Shown here piece by piece: positions 8,504 to 16,853 of a stretch of DNA of 32,870 nt (within the stretch, counting starts at the first letter, position 1; the number at the start of each line of letters is the position of its first letter). The DNA is from Desulfosarcina cetonica JCM 12296 (GTDB lineage: Bacteria; Desulfobacterota; Desulfobacteria; Desulfobacterales; Desulfosarcinaceae), in contig NZ_BBCC01000054.1 in assembly GCF_001311845.1 (NCBI RefSeq), forward strand, positions 1-32,870, written 5' to 3'. The notes under the pieces are model-generated. The model was not told the DNA's origin. It searched no databases and saw only the letters and a list, made by a program, of their open reading frames with translations. The translations under genes were made by a program, and so were the position numbers.

Positions 8504-9295
8504 GCCCCACTCCTCGTCAGCGGCGTTCCGGCCCCCAAGGGCGAACCAATCCAGCGCATGGTCAAAAGAACGATAAAGCCGGTAAGGATCAACAGCCAGG
8601 CGCATACCAGGCGATCCCCACCTCTCCGCTGGAGATATTCAAATAGACGGCCATGGGCAGGGTCTCTGTACGAAACCGCGTGGCCCCGGCCACCATCAGG
8701 GTCGCGCCGAACTCGCCCACGGCCCGCGCCCAACAAAGCACCAGCCCCCCCAGAATCACCGGTCGGGCCATGGGCAGGGAGATGCGCAGGAAAACCTGCC
8801 AGGGTTTCAGGCCCAGGGTCTGGGCAGCCTGTTCAAAGCGCACGTCACTGGAGGCAAACGCCGACCGGCTGGTACGGGTCATGATCGGCGCCGCGATGAG
8901 CACCTGGGCCAACACCGCCCCCCAGGGGGTGAAGAGCAGCTGGATGCCCAGACGGTCCAGCACCTGACGGATCCCGTCGCTACCCAGCAGGAACAACAGC
9001 CCCACGCCGGCCACCAAGGGGGTCATGGTCATGGGCAGATCGATCAGCGTGTCGACCAGAACCTTTCCGGGAAAGTCCTGGCGTGCCAGCAAATACCCGG
9101 TGGGAACACCCAGGATGAGGCAATGGCCGCCGCCAGCATCGATGTGCCCACGGTCAGGCGCAGGGCAAAGCGGATCTCGGCCGATGCCAGTGTCTCCATG
9201 ATCTGGGCAATCGGCAGGGGCAGAAACAGACCGGCCAAGACACCGGTGATCAATAAAACCAAGAGCCCCAACGGCAGCAGGCAAAGGCAGCGCAT
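8500..9295 (-). CDS. modB: Molybdate/tungstate-type ABC transporter permease (two frameshifts)
   Basis: This is a ModB-like permease in the second transporter. Signature segments are LILGVPTGYLLARQDFPGK, LIDLPMTMTPLVAGVGLLFLLG, the EAA loop (EQAAQTLGLKPWQVFLRISLPMARP) and CWARAVGEFGATLMVAG. The chain is spread over three frames. One missing base in the GG run at 9119-9120 and one in the CC at 8607-8608 (plus-strand reading) give a 265-residue protein. It starts 9 bases after the modA2 stop, with no clear ribosome site, so it probably depends on coupling. Its TGA overlaps the next gene's ATG. Confidence 0.85.
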
Positions 9296-9304
9296 GGGCG
9301 GGAA

Positions 9305-10078
9305 TCACTTTTCCAGGGGCAGGAAGCCGTACTGCATGAAGACGGCAATGGCCGCCGGAGACGCGAAAAAGTCACGCACGCGATCGGCCAGTTGTGGGTC
9401 GGAGGCCGTCCGGAGCACGGCGGCGGCGATGGTTTCGGCCTGGAAATAGGCCTTGGGGATGTCGACGATGGTGATCTTCGCACGATTCTGAAAGGCGTCG
9501 GTCCGCCCGATAATGGCGGCATCCACGGTTCCCTGGCTAACGTAAAGGGCCAGTTGCTTGACCGTGACACCGTAGACGATGACGTTCTTCAAAATCGCAT
9601 CCTTCTTTCCCGAGCGCTCGCAGATCGCCATGGCGGTGCGGCCGAAGGCCATGGCCTTGGGATCTCCCATGGCCAGACGGACGCCGGGCTGGGCCAGATC
9701 ATCGAAGGTGGCGATACGCTCGGCCCGGGCGCGGTTGACCCCGATTACCGGGGTATGGGCCACAATGGGTCGATAGGAGCGGATGCGACCGGCTTTTTCG
9801 AGCTTCTCGATGTAAAACAGGGATCCGGGAATGAACAGATCGCCGCTGCCGGTGGCGTCGATTTTGGTCAAAAGCTGGCCGCTGCCACCGTAATCCACGA
9901 CCACGGGGTGCCCGGTCTGCTCCTGAAAGCGCTGTACCAACTGATCCACGGGCTGTCGCAAACCGGCTCCCACGAACATATGCACGGTTGCGGCGCCGGC
10001 CGGCTGAACCGCCGTCACCACCACAACCATCATCAGAATCCATCCATACCTCAGGATACGCCATGCATGCATGTTCAT
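9305..10078 (-). CDS. modA: ModA-like molybdate/tungstate-binding periplasmic protein
   Basis: This 257-residue protein has a signal peptide (hydrophobic stretch about residues 10-27, cleavage near AGAATV) and a type-2 periplasmic-binding fold of the ModA/WtpA kind: VHMFVGAGLRQPVDQLVQRF, VDYGGSGQLLTKI, GDLFIPGSLFYIEKL and LAMGDPKAMAFGRTAMAI. It differs clearly from ModA1, so the two transporters may differ in affinity or oxyanion preference; tungstate is possible. The ATG at 10078 is chosen; another at 10072 has better spacing from the GAGGA site. It is the first gene of the six-gene minus-strand operon. The frame is intact. Confidence 0.87.
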   Translation of the reverse strand: MNMHAWRILRYGWILMMVVVVTAVQPAGAATVHMFVGAGLRQPVDQLVQRFQEQTGHPVVVDYGGSGQLLTKIDATGSGDLFIPGSLFYIEKLEKAGRIRSYRPIVAHTPVIGVNRARAERIATFDDLAQPGVRLAMGDPKAMAFGRTAMAICERSGKKDAILKNVIVYGVTVKQLALYVSQGTVDAAIIGRTDAFQNRAKITIVDIPKAYFQAETIAAAVLRTASDPQLADRVRDFFASPAAIAVFMQYGFLPLEK

Positions 10079-10230
10079 TTTCCTCACCTCACGCACATCG
10101 TGTCCATTGTCGCATTGCCATTTCCGTTGCCTGGAGGTCAGTGATCATCGGACCGGTCCGGGATGCAAAACCGCTCAAAATGAACGCTTTAACAATGGGA
10201 TACACGTCGAAACATCCATCATCGCCGAAT

Positions 10231-10257
10231 AAATAATGTCGTTTTTAGACATTATTT
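10231..10257. promoter_or_regulatory. Perfect inverted-repeat operator between divergent mod genes
   Basis: AAATAATGTC (10231-10240) and its exact complement GACATTATTT (10248-10257) are separated by seven bases. This 27-bp palindrome lies between the modA2-first operon and the HTH regulator and abuts a -35 hexamer. It is a strong candidate binding site for the neighbouring HTH protein. Confidence 0.65.
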
Positions 10258-10294
10258 GACCCGATCTAATGGCATATGATATAGAATCGGTCAA
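10256..10294. promoter_or_regulatory. Divergent promoters of the mod operon and its regulator
   Basis: On the plus strand TTGACC (10256-10261) with TATAGA (10280-10285) at 18-bp spacing fits a sigma-70 promoter for the regulator. On the minus strand TTGACC (complement of 10289-10294) faces the mod operon, with a weaker -10. A second imperfect palindrome (GACCCGAT ... ATCGGTC, 10258-10291) spans both. Confidence 0.5.
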
Positions 10295-10347
10295 TACCTT
10301 TTTAACCCGCTATCCATCAGCGGCACGGTCCGGGGAGGGAGTCAGGC

Positions 10348-11465
10348 ATGGCCCGCAAAGATGACACCATCGTCTGCAACGTCAAGGCGTTTCGCATGAA
10401 CAAAGGCTGGTCCCAGCAGGAACTGGCTGAAAAAATCGATACCCGGCGTCAGGCCATCTACGATATCGAATCAGGGCGCTATCTGCCCAATACCGCCATC
10501 GCCCTGCGCCTGGCGCGTGTCTTCGGCTGCCGGGTGGAAGACCTTTTCGTGGTACAGGCGGAACCGGAAGATCAGCCGGTGCATCTTCTCAGCGATACGG
10601 ATGCGCCGACCACACGCCTGACCCTGGGACGGGTCCGCGACCGGCTGGTCGGCCTGCCGCTTCACGGTGCCGAATCGATTCCCTTCGGCCTGCGCTCCGC
10701 CGATGGGTTGCTGAATCCCGACAAAAAAAGCGCCAGCATCCTCTCCTCCAGCGACCGGTTGGATAAGACCATTATCCTCATGGGCTGCGATCCGGCCTTT
10801 GACATCCTGGGTCACCATGTCAGTCGCGCGGCGCCGGAAATGCGCGTTCACTGCCGCTTCGCCTCCAGCCACCGCGCATTGAGCCATCTGGCCGAAGGCC
10901 TGGCCCATGTGGCCGGAACCCATCTGCACAATACGGGCAAGGCCGAGTCCAATGTCGTCGTGGCCAGCCAGAAACTCGCCGGCCTGCGCAGCAGCGTCCT
11001 GGGCTTCTCCCTGCTCGAGGAGGGGCTGATGGTGGCCAACGGCAACCCCCTGGGCATCCGCACGGTGGCCGACCTGGCCCAACCGATGGTGCGCTTCATC
11101 AATCGGGAACCCGGCGCCGCCCTGCGGGTCTTGCTCGACGACCGGTTGCAGCGCGCCGGCATCGACGCAGCCCGTATCAACGGCTATGCCAACGAAGTGC
11201 ACTCCCACCGCGAGGGCGCTATCGCATTGCCTGCAACGTGGCCGATGCGGCCCTGGGCCTGCGCGCCATCGCCGAAGCCTTCGACCTGGGGTTCGTTCCC
11301 ATCACGGCGGCCCGCTGCGACCTCGTCATCCCCAACGACATCAGCAACCACCCGACCGTCCAGGTGCTCCTGGACGTGCTCCAATCGGCCGCCCTGCGGC
11401 GCGAAATCAACGCCATTCCTGGTTATGAAAGCAGCATTACCGGGAAAATGATTGCCGAATTGTGA
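10348..11465 (+). CDS. HTH (XRE-type) regulator with periplasmic-binding-like sensor domain (one frameshift)
   Basis: The N-terminal 70 residues form an XRE-type HTH (NKGWSQQELAEKIDTRRQAIYDIESGRYLPN). Residues about 90-372 form a PBP-like domain of the kind fused to HTH domains near molybdate transporters (IILMGCDPAFDILGHHV, NREPGAALRVLLDDRL, then ADAALGLRAIAEAFDLGFVPI and RCDLVIPND). One base is missing near 11215-11230; restoring it gives 372 residues. It is divergent from the mod operon and probably senses molybdate, tungstate or a molybdenum cofactor precursor and controls that operon. The ligand is an inference. The ATG at 10348 has a GGGAGGGAG site. The TGA overlaps the first bases of hairpin repeat B. 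Confidence 0.83.
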
Positions 11466-11616
11466 CGGATTCGTAAAAAACCCGATATCGGCGTTACGCT
11501 TCATCCTTCGTCACTGCGGAGTACGCTAAGTACGCCTCACTCCTCAGGATTCGCAAGCCTTGATCTCGGGCCTTTTACGAATCCGTCGGAGATGCGATTT
11601 TTTACGAGTCCATCAA
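11464..11616 (+). repeat. Hairpin repeat copy B (MITE-like)
   Basis: The core 11464-11587 (124 bp) runs from GACGGATTCGTAAAA to its inverted copy TTTTACGAATCCGTC, with matching inner arms and a central GTACGC repeat. A tail (GATTTTTTACGAGTCCATCAA) extends it to about 11616. It fills the whole space between two convergent genes: its left end overlaps the TGA of the HTH regulator and its right end touches the stop of the minus-strand methyltransferase. Confidence 0.88.
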
Positions 11617-12440
11617 TTAGAAATCGTCCACGCCATTCGTGTTCCACCCAATCACCGCCCACCGGACAATGCGTTGATAGGGCAGCTTCCAACGGCCGTT
11701 TTCGCGGACCAATGTGCGGGCAAGATACGTCCTCAGCCGATCTTCTTCGTCCGGTGTCATCCCCTGGAGCATCCAGCGCATGCCGTTCAGGGCGTCCTCG
11801 ACATCCCGGTAGTTTTTTTGCTGGTGCTGGCAGATAAAGGTCAGATCGGCAAAAATGCCCATTTGCCGCAACAAATTGACCAGCAGTATGTAATCGGCGC
11901 CGGCGATAAATTCCCGACCCACGGCGTCGAAAATCCGCCGATCATGGGGGCCATCCCCCACCATGGCCGACAGCACCACGCGACGGGAGGCATGGCGCTG
12001 GAGTTTTTCGATGGCGCCCTGCAGATCATCGACGATCAGGGAACGGGAGGCAATCGCCACGTCATGCACACCGACCCCCAGGACATCCCAGTCATCCTCC
12101 CAGCGGCCGTCGACGATCCGGATATTGCCGATGCCCTCATTGTCGCAGCGCTGCTGGAGCAGTTCACGCATCCGGGCGGAGGGATCCATGGCGGTTATCG
12201 CCTTTACCCGTGGCGCCATGGGAACGCCAATGTGCCGGCCGCGCAGCCGATATCCAGCACTCGCCACGCCGGCTGCGGCTTCAGGATGGCCATGAACTGA
12301 CTGGCATAGCCGTCGGTCTGAACGTGGCGGGCGAACTCCGGCGCGCGTTTGTCCCAGAACCCGGGATCCCGCGCGGACATGAATCGGCGGGCGTGACCTG
12401 CCCGCCACAGGGCGTTCCAGTCGATATCGGGCATGCGCAT
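11617..12440 (-). CDS. Class I SAM-dependent methyltransferase (one frameshift)
   Basis: The N-terminal part from 12440 includes WDKRAPEFARHV and SAM motif I (VLDIGCAAGTLA, about residues 61-72). The rest, from about 12225 down to 11617, continues MAPRVKAITAMDPSARMRELL (motif II acidic residue) and ends in the other frame. One missing base near 12215-12235 joins them into 274 residues. The ATG at 12440 has a strong AAAGGAGG site. The substrate is unknown. WDKRAPEF-type methyltransferases often accompany Fe/B12-type ABC transporters in anaerobes, which fits the loci to the right, but it is transcribed away from them. Confidence 0.8.
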
Positions 12441-12545
12441 GGCCCCCTCCTTTCATCGTAACGACATCGCCAAAAGAAGCTTGACGACCTCAAGGTGAAG
12501 CGTCCACGCCATCCTGGCGCTAACAATGAGATTGGATTCACGCTT

Positions 12546-12668
12546 GACGGATTCGTAAAAAGCCCGATATCGGCGTTACGCGTATCCCTCGTCACTGCGG
12601 CGTACGCCAAGTACGCCTCATTCCTCGGGATTCGCAAGCCTTGATCTCGGGCTTTTTACGAATCCGTC
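12546..12668 (+). repeat. Hairpin repeat copy C (MITE-like)
   Basis: This 123-bp copy is bounded by GACGGATTCGTAAAA and its inverted counterpart at 12654-12668, with the central CGTACGCCAAGTACG arms. Unlike copies A, B and D it lacks the tail and lies upstream of two divergent genes. Confidence 0.87.
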
Positions 12669-12811
12669 AAAATTGCCGGACGATGCCTCCCCTGCTTTAC
12701 CATAAAGCCTCTTCGTAATTCCCGATAAGGGGTGTGGGAAACCGCGCCCTTCCCAGCCCGATTGCATGAAATTTTCCCGTTCCGCTTCCTTTATTGATGA
12801 ATAATTGACGT

Positions 12812-12854
12812 GTTTAAAAATAATTTGACTTCTTTTCGCGTTATGTTGTATTAA
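12812..12854 (+). promoter_or_regulatory. Promoter and AT-rich operator of the DUF364/radical SAM operon
   Basis: GTTTAAAAATAAT (12812-12824) directly precedes a -35 TTGACT (12825-12830). TATTAA (12849-12854) lies at 18-bp spacing as a -10. The AT motif matches 11 of 13 positions of a motif found in the same position at 16704-16716. Confidence 0.55.
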
Positions 12855-12955
12855 ACATCATGTAGATCCGGCTCGCATGAAATCAGGGTTAAGCATTTAG
12901 CAACCATCTTTCCGTCGGCGAATGGATGCGATTGCCCACCAAGGAGGCACCCGAA

Positions 12956-13855
12956 TTGAAACCCAGCCATGATTTCCCCCCCACGGACAATGAGATCCTG
13001 ATGGAAACCGTCACCCGGCTCCGTTCAATCCTCGGGAGGGATATGGATCGCCTCACCGTCGAACGGACCGTCGTGGGAATTTTCTTTTCCGGGGTCAAAT
13101 TATCCAACGGGGACGGAGGAATTTGCTTTACACCGATCAAGGAGATTCCCGAAGCCGTCTGCTGCCCCAGTTCGGCCCGTGCGATGCCCAATGCCGGAAG
13201 GCTGGACGGACAAACGGTCAAAGCGTATCTCGAACGCATGAACCGCGGCGGCCCCCTGCACAAGGCCCTCGGCATTGCCGTGCTCAATGCCCTGTCGGCA
13301 ACCTGCTGGCGCGGCCAGATCCCCATCGCCTACAATTTGTTAAGCGGTGCCGACCCGGTCGACAACCACCCCATCCCTGATGATGCCGTCGTCGTCGTCA
13401 TCGGTGCCCTGGTTCCCTATATCCGCATGCTTAAACAACGCGGCCGTCCCTTCCATATCCTGGAAAAGGATCCGCGCACTCTCAAAGCCGACGAGATGCC
13501 GTTCTTCACACCACCGGAAAAGGCCCATGCGTGCATCGCCGCGGCGGACCTGATCATCATCACCGGGACCACCTTGATCAACGCCACACTGGAAGGAATA
13601 TTGGCTCAAAAATCGCCCCATGCGGAAGCCATTCTGGTCGGTCCGACGGCCAGCATGCTTCCGGAAGCCTTTTTTAAGCGGGGCATCCAAGCCATTGGCG
13701 GCATCACGGTCACCAAACCGGACCTGCTGCTCGACACGCTTTCCCAAGGCGGATCCGGCTACCATTTTTACGGTCGGTCCGCCGAGCGTCTGGTGATTGC
13801 CCAATCGACGGCACCCGTTTCCATGCCCTTGATGGCGGCCTCGGGTGGTCAATGA
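12956..13855 (+). CDS. DUF364 protein (putative heavy-metal chelation), first copy
   Basis: This 299-residue protein has the DUF4213 N-terminal and DUF364 C-terminal (Rossmann-like) domains. Landmarks are GICFTPIKEIPEAVCCPSSA (about residues 55-74), SATCW (114-118), VVVIGALVPYIRML (146-159), LEKDPRTL (169-176), IITGTTLINATLE (201-213) and ILVGPTASMLPEAF (226-239). Pfam describes DUF364 as putative heavy-metal chelation; no activity is known to me. The frame is open to an ATG at 12926, but the TTG at 12956 has an ideal AAGGAGG site and aligns with the GTG start of the second copy. It begins the operon with the radical SAM gene. The paired cysteines (69-70) could ligate metal. Confidence 0.85.
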   Translation: MKPSHDFPPTDNEILMETVTRLRSILGRDMDRLTVERTVVGIFFSGVKLSNGDGGICFTPIKEIPEAVCCPSSARAMPNAGRLDGQTVKAYLERMNRGGPLHKALGIAVLNALSATCWRGQIPIAYNLLSGADPVDNHPIPDDAVVVVIGALVPYIRMLKQRGRPFHILEKDPRTLKADEMPFFTPPEKAHACIAAADLIIITGTTLINATLEGILAQKSPHAEAILVGPTASMLPEAFFKRGIQAIGGITVTKPDLLLDTLSQGGSGYHFYGRSAERLVIAQSTAPVSMPLMAASGGQ

Positions 13856-13951
13856 AAAGAACATGTGGCCGATTGCGCGCATGCGCAAAGGGTTTTTCCC
13901 GATGCTGCGCCCATCGACCGGGTTGGCCAAAGGCCTTCAGGACGAAAAGAA

Positions 13952-15822
13952 ATGAACCATCACCATTGCACCATCTGCGAATTACGCTGCCGCTTGGTCC
14001 CCGGCCAGCCGGGGGCCTGCGGTCTCTATGAATGGCAAAACGGCAACATTGTGGAACGTTACCCGGACCGGTTCCTGGTCATCTGCCCGATCTCCATCGA
14101 AACCATGCCGATGCTGCATTTCCGCCCGGGTTCGAAATTCCTGCAGATCACCACCACCGGTTGCAACTTCAATTGCCCGGGATGCATCTCGACGACCTTG
14201 GTGAAAGCCATGTCGCCCGACAGCAAGGCCCTGCATCGACGCACGGCCGATGAGGTGGTGGCCGAGGCGATACGATCGGATTGCGAAGGGATCGTTTTTT
14301 TGATGAACGACCCCCTGGCCGCTTTTCCCCGTTTCCTGCGCATCGCCGAACTGGCCCATCATCAGGGGCTCGAGGTGGGCTGTTCCTCCAACGCCTATTT
14401 CACGCCGGAGTCCCTGAGCCAGTTGCTCCCCTTTCTGGACTTCATCAATATCGGCATGAAGGGTTTCACCGATGCGGCCTACAAAGCCTGCGGCGCACCA
14501 TCGCTCCGACCGGTCCTGAGAAATCTGGCGGCCCTGCACGGCGCCGGTGTGCACATCGAGATGTCGTGTATTCTCACGCGCCACAATGCCGCGGAGCTGC
14601 TGGAGCTGGCCCGGCATATGGGCCGCCTGTCGCGGTGCATGCCGCTTCAGGTGATGCGTTTTCTGCCTTTCGAGAATGCCGGCATCGATCTGGAGCCATC
14701 CATCCGCGAGGCCGAGGATTTCTGCCTCACCGCCCGGCAGTCGCTCGACTATGTCTACCTCTTCAACACGCCGGGCAGCGACTCCCTCCACACCCGCTGC
14801 CCCCACTGCGGCCACGTGATTCTACGGCGGGAATTCTACGGCCCCATGGGCGCTAAACTGAAAACGCCCAAGCAGGGCCTGCCCGTGGACAACAGTTGTC
14901 CGGCCTGCCCCCACCTTTTACCCATTGTCGGCCCGCCGGCTGCCGCCACTTATCAAGAAGGTGACTTCGAAGGCGGCTATCCTTTGACCCGTGCCATGGA
15001 AATCGTGGAAGCCATGCTCATCGCCATGGGGGTCACCCGCCGCGACGTGGTGGTCGCGGCTTGGGAGGAGATTTTGCAGGATGGCGGCCTCAAACGGCTG
15101 CACCAATCCATCCAGCGTCCACGGGATTATATCGCCACCCTACGGGATTTCGGCCGCAAGGCCGGTGTTCCGGAACGTGCCGAGACGCTGGCCGCCTATC
15201 TGGAAAAGCAACTGGCCCGCGTGGCGGACGCCTGGCATCGCCCAAACGCCGCCCCCGGGTCTACTACGCCATGGGCAAGCCCTGTTTCTACATCAACGGC
15301 GGCCGCATGGAGAATCAGCTGGTGGAATTGGCCGGCGGCATCAGCCTCAACCGGACGCTGGCACCGGGCGGACGGCCCGGCCACAACCTGAGCCTTGCCC
15401 GGCTTAACGCCCTTGATCCCGACATCATTTTCATTTCGGCATTTCTCTCCAACCGGGTGGACGATTTCATTGCCGAATGCCTCTCCCTGGGCGTTACGGT
15501 CAAAGCGGTGAGACATCGGCGGGTTTTTGTCCATCCGGCGCCGGGATGGGATTTCGGCAGTCCCCGCTGGGTGCTCGGCCTGTTGCACATGGCCAAGGTG
15601 TTTCACCCCCAGCGCTGCCACTACAACGTCATGGCAGAAGCCCAGATCTTCTATCGCGGCTTCTACGGGATCGACTTCGATCCCCAACACGTCAACCGAT
15701 CGTTTGCCAAACCCACCGATACGTGGCTTTGGCAATCGGTCGAACCGCTCCCTGTGGCAGCCCCCCATACCTCCCGTGAAAAAGAGATGCCGTGCTGCCC
15801 CGAAAGGATACTAAGCGCATGA
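13952..15822 (+). CDS. Radical SAM protein fused to a FecB/BtuF-like binding domain (one frameshift)
   Basis: The first ~330 residues resemble COG1180/AmmeMemoRadiSam proteins: an N-terminal cysteine cluster (C6, C9, C13, C23), the radical SAM motif CNFNCPGC (C71, C75, C78) and a later zinc-ribbon-like CPHCG ... CPAC (283-319). Residues about 340-600 resemble the long helix and C-terminal lobe of FecB/BtuF-type binding proteins (RVYYAMGKPCFYINGGRMEN, ELAGGISLNR, DPDIIFISAF, SPRWVLGLLHMAKVFHPQ, FYRGFYGIDFD). One missing C in the C run 15252-15256 joins the parts into 623 residues. There is no signal peptide, so the binding lobe is cytoplasmic. The lobe resembles the FecB encoded at 24345. The ATG at 13952 has AGGA upstream. 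The TGA overlaps the gntR ATG. Confidence 0.83.
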
Positions 15823-16517
15823 AAACACCCAGAAATCTCGCATTGGCGTCCTACAACGCCATCAAGGAAATGATGATGAGCAACGCGATCGTCCCCGGGC
15901 AACGGTTGATCCTGGTGGACCTGGCCGAAAAGCTCGGGGTGAGCCGAACGCCGGTCAACAACGCGCTGAGCATTCTGGCCAAGGAGGGCTATCTCAAATT
16001 CATTCCCAATCAGGGATACTCCGTGCGCCGCCTGACGCGGGAGGACGCCGAAGATCTGTATGAGGTCCGGGAAGCCCTGGAGTTGAGCAACATCGGCAAG
16101 GCCCTGCAAAAGATGACCGACCTGGACGGCATCAAGCTGGAGGAGGCCAAAATCGCCTACGCAGACGGCGTGGCCATCCAGGCCTATAGCAAACTATTCC
16201 TCCTGGACGCCGAGTTTCATGCCGTCATCATCGCCATGGCCGGAAACCAGTTCCTCGCCCAGCAGTACAACGAGTTGTGCCAGATGATCGCTCTGTGCTT
16301 CCGGCCGGAAGAGCTGGAGAGCAAGCGATTGCCGGAAAGTGTCCGCGAACACAATGAACTGTTCCAGGCCATTTGCCGACGGGATGTGGAGAGCGCCAAG
16401 ATTTTAATCCGCAGACACAACGTCAATGATCGTTTCAGGGCCAAAAACATGATTCCGGCCAAACCGCCGCGTACCCCCAAAGCCCCGGAATGGATGTTCG
16501 CCGCACGCATGGCATGA
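15819..16517 (+). CDS. GntR family (FadR/FCD type) transcriptional regulator
   Basis: This 232-residue regulator has an N-terminal winged helix (GQRLILVDLAEKLGVSRTPVNNALSILAKEGYLKFIPNQGYSVRRL, about residues 28-72, listed here in the two halves GQRLILVDLAEKLGVS and RTPVNNALSILAKEGYL) and an all-helical FCD ligand domain (about 78-215) with histidines in the usual metal-site positions (EFH near 136, EHN near 180). Its ATG overlaps the radical SAM stop as ATGA, so it is translationally coupled. It is the natural candidate for binding the AT-rich motif at 12812 and 16704. The ligand is unknown; a product or substrate of the pathway is likely. The frame is intact. Confidence 0.88.
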   Translation: MKTPRNLALASYNAIKEMMMSNAIVPGQRLILVDLAEKLGVSRTPVNNALSILAKEGYLKFIPNQGYSVRRLTREDAEDLYEVREALELSNIGKALQKMTDLDGIKLEEAKIAYADGVAIQAYSKLFLLDAEFHAVIIAMAGNQFLAQQYNELCQMIALCFRPEELESKRLPESVREHNELFQAICRRDVESAKILIRRHNVNDRFRAKNMIPAKPPRTPKAPEWMFAARMA

Positions 16518-16619
16518 ATCTGTCGCGAAACCCTGTTGCGACAGATCGCAGGTAGATCCTGAAGATTAAATGAGGCATTCCGGGCAGAGGTGTATCGGCG
16601 TCTGCCAAGGATGCCTCAT
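16518..16619 (+). terminator. Two successive hairpins after the GntR gene
   Basis: Hairpin 1 has arms 16518-16526 and 16538-16546 (9 bp, 11-base loop). Hairpin 2 has outer arms 16570-16578 and 16611-16619 (9 bp) and inner arms GGCAGA 16583-16588 and TCTGCC 16601-16606. Neither is followed by a T run, so they are not classic intrinsic terminators; they could end or stabilise the upstream transcript. Confidence 0.45.
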
Positions 16620-16634
16620 GCTGTTCTCACACAT

Positions 16635-16657
16635 GACGGATTCGTAAAATCCCGATA
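16635..16657 (+). repeat. Fragment of the hairpin repeat (copy E)
   Basis: Only the first part of the element, GACGGATTCGTAAAA followed by TCCCGATA, is present. The sequence then diverges, so this is a truncated remnant. It is preceded by T, forming TGACGG like the ends of other copies. Confidence 0.6.
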
Positions 16658-16703
16658 GCAGGCAGGCTATTCGTGGACATGACTTACATATCGATACAAT
16701 AAC

Positions 16704-16793
16704 GTTTTAAAATTATGTTTGACAATTGAGTTTTTGCTCTTTAATAAGCATTTTTATAATTTTAAAAACATATTTTGTATGTTTTAAAATTAT
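16704..16793 (+). promoter_or_regulatory. Promoter flanked by three copies of an AT-rich operator motif
   Basis: A good promoter has TTGACA (16719-16724) and TAATAA (16742-16747) with a 17-bp spacer. GTTTTAAAATTAT occurs exactly at 16704-16716 (just before the -35) and again at 16781-16793. A near-complement (ATAATTTTAAAAACAT) at 16756-16771 forms an inverted repeat with the latter. This arrangement is typical of a repressor operator. The neighbouring GntR regulator is the likely binder. Confidence 0.6.
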
Positions 16794-16853
16794 CCTTCAG
16801 GATGAATCGAACCTTGCCCAGCACCAATACCCATCACACCCAGGGAGAAGATT

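Larger units (their letters stand above)
12441..12955. other. Intergenic region with hairpin repeat and promoter
   Basis: This 515-base region holds hairpin repeat C (12546-12668), then about 130 bases in which I recognise nothing, then an AT-rich promoter region (12800-12860) and a leader of about 95 bases. I looked for a riboswitch in the leader and saw no convincing one. Confidence 0.6.
16518..16853. other. Intergenic region: hairpins, repeat fragment, promoter
   Basis: This 336-base region holds two hairpins just after the GntR stop (16518-16619), a fragment of the hairpin repeat (16635-16657), and an AT-rich promoter with three copies of a 13-bp motif (16704-16793). The remaining leader to 16853 has only the ribosome site of the next gene. 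Confidence 0.7.

Noticed and set aside
9392..10144. Long plus-strand frame opposite modA2
   Set aside because: It is the antisense shadow of a well-supported binding-protein gene, with Gly/Asp/His-rich composition typical of such shadows.
12926..12955. ATG start for the first DUF364 gene
   Set aside because: It has no ribosome site. The TTG at 12956 has AAGGAGG at the right distance and matches the start of the paralogue.
12669..12955. Possible riboswitch before the DUF364/radical SAM operon
   Set aside because: Most of the structured-looking sequence lies upstream of the likely promoter, and I recognise no conserved riboswitch core in the leader.
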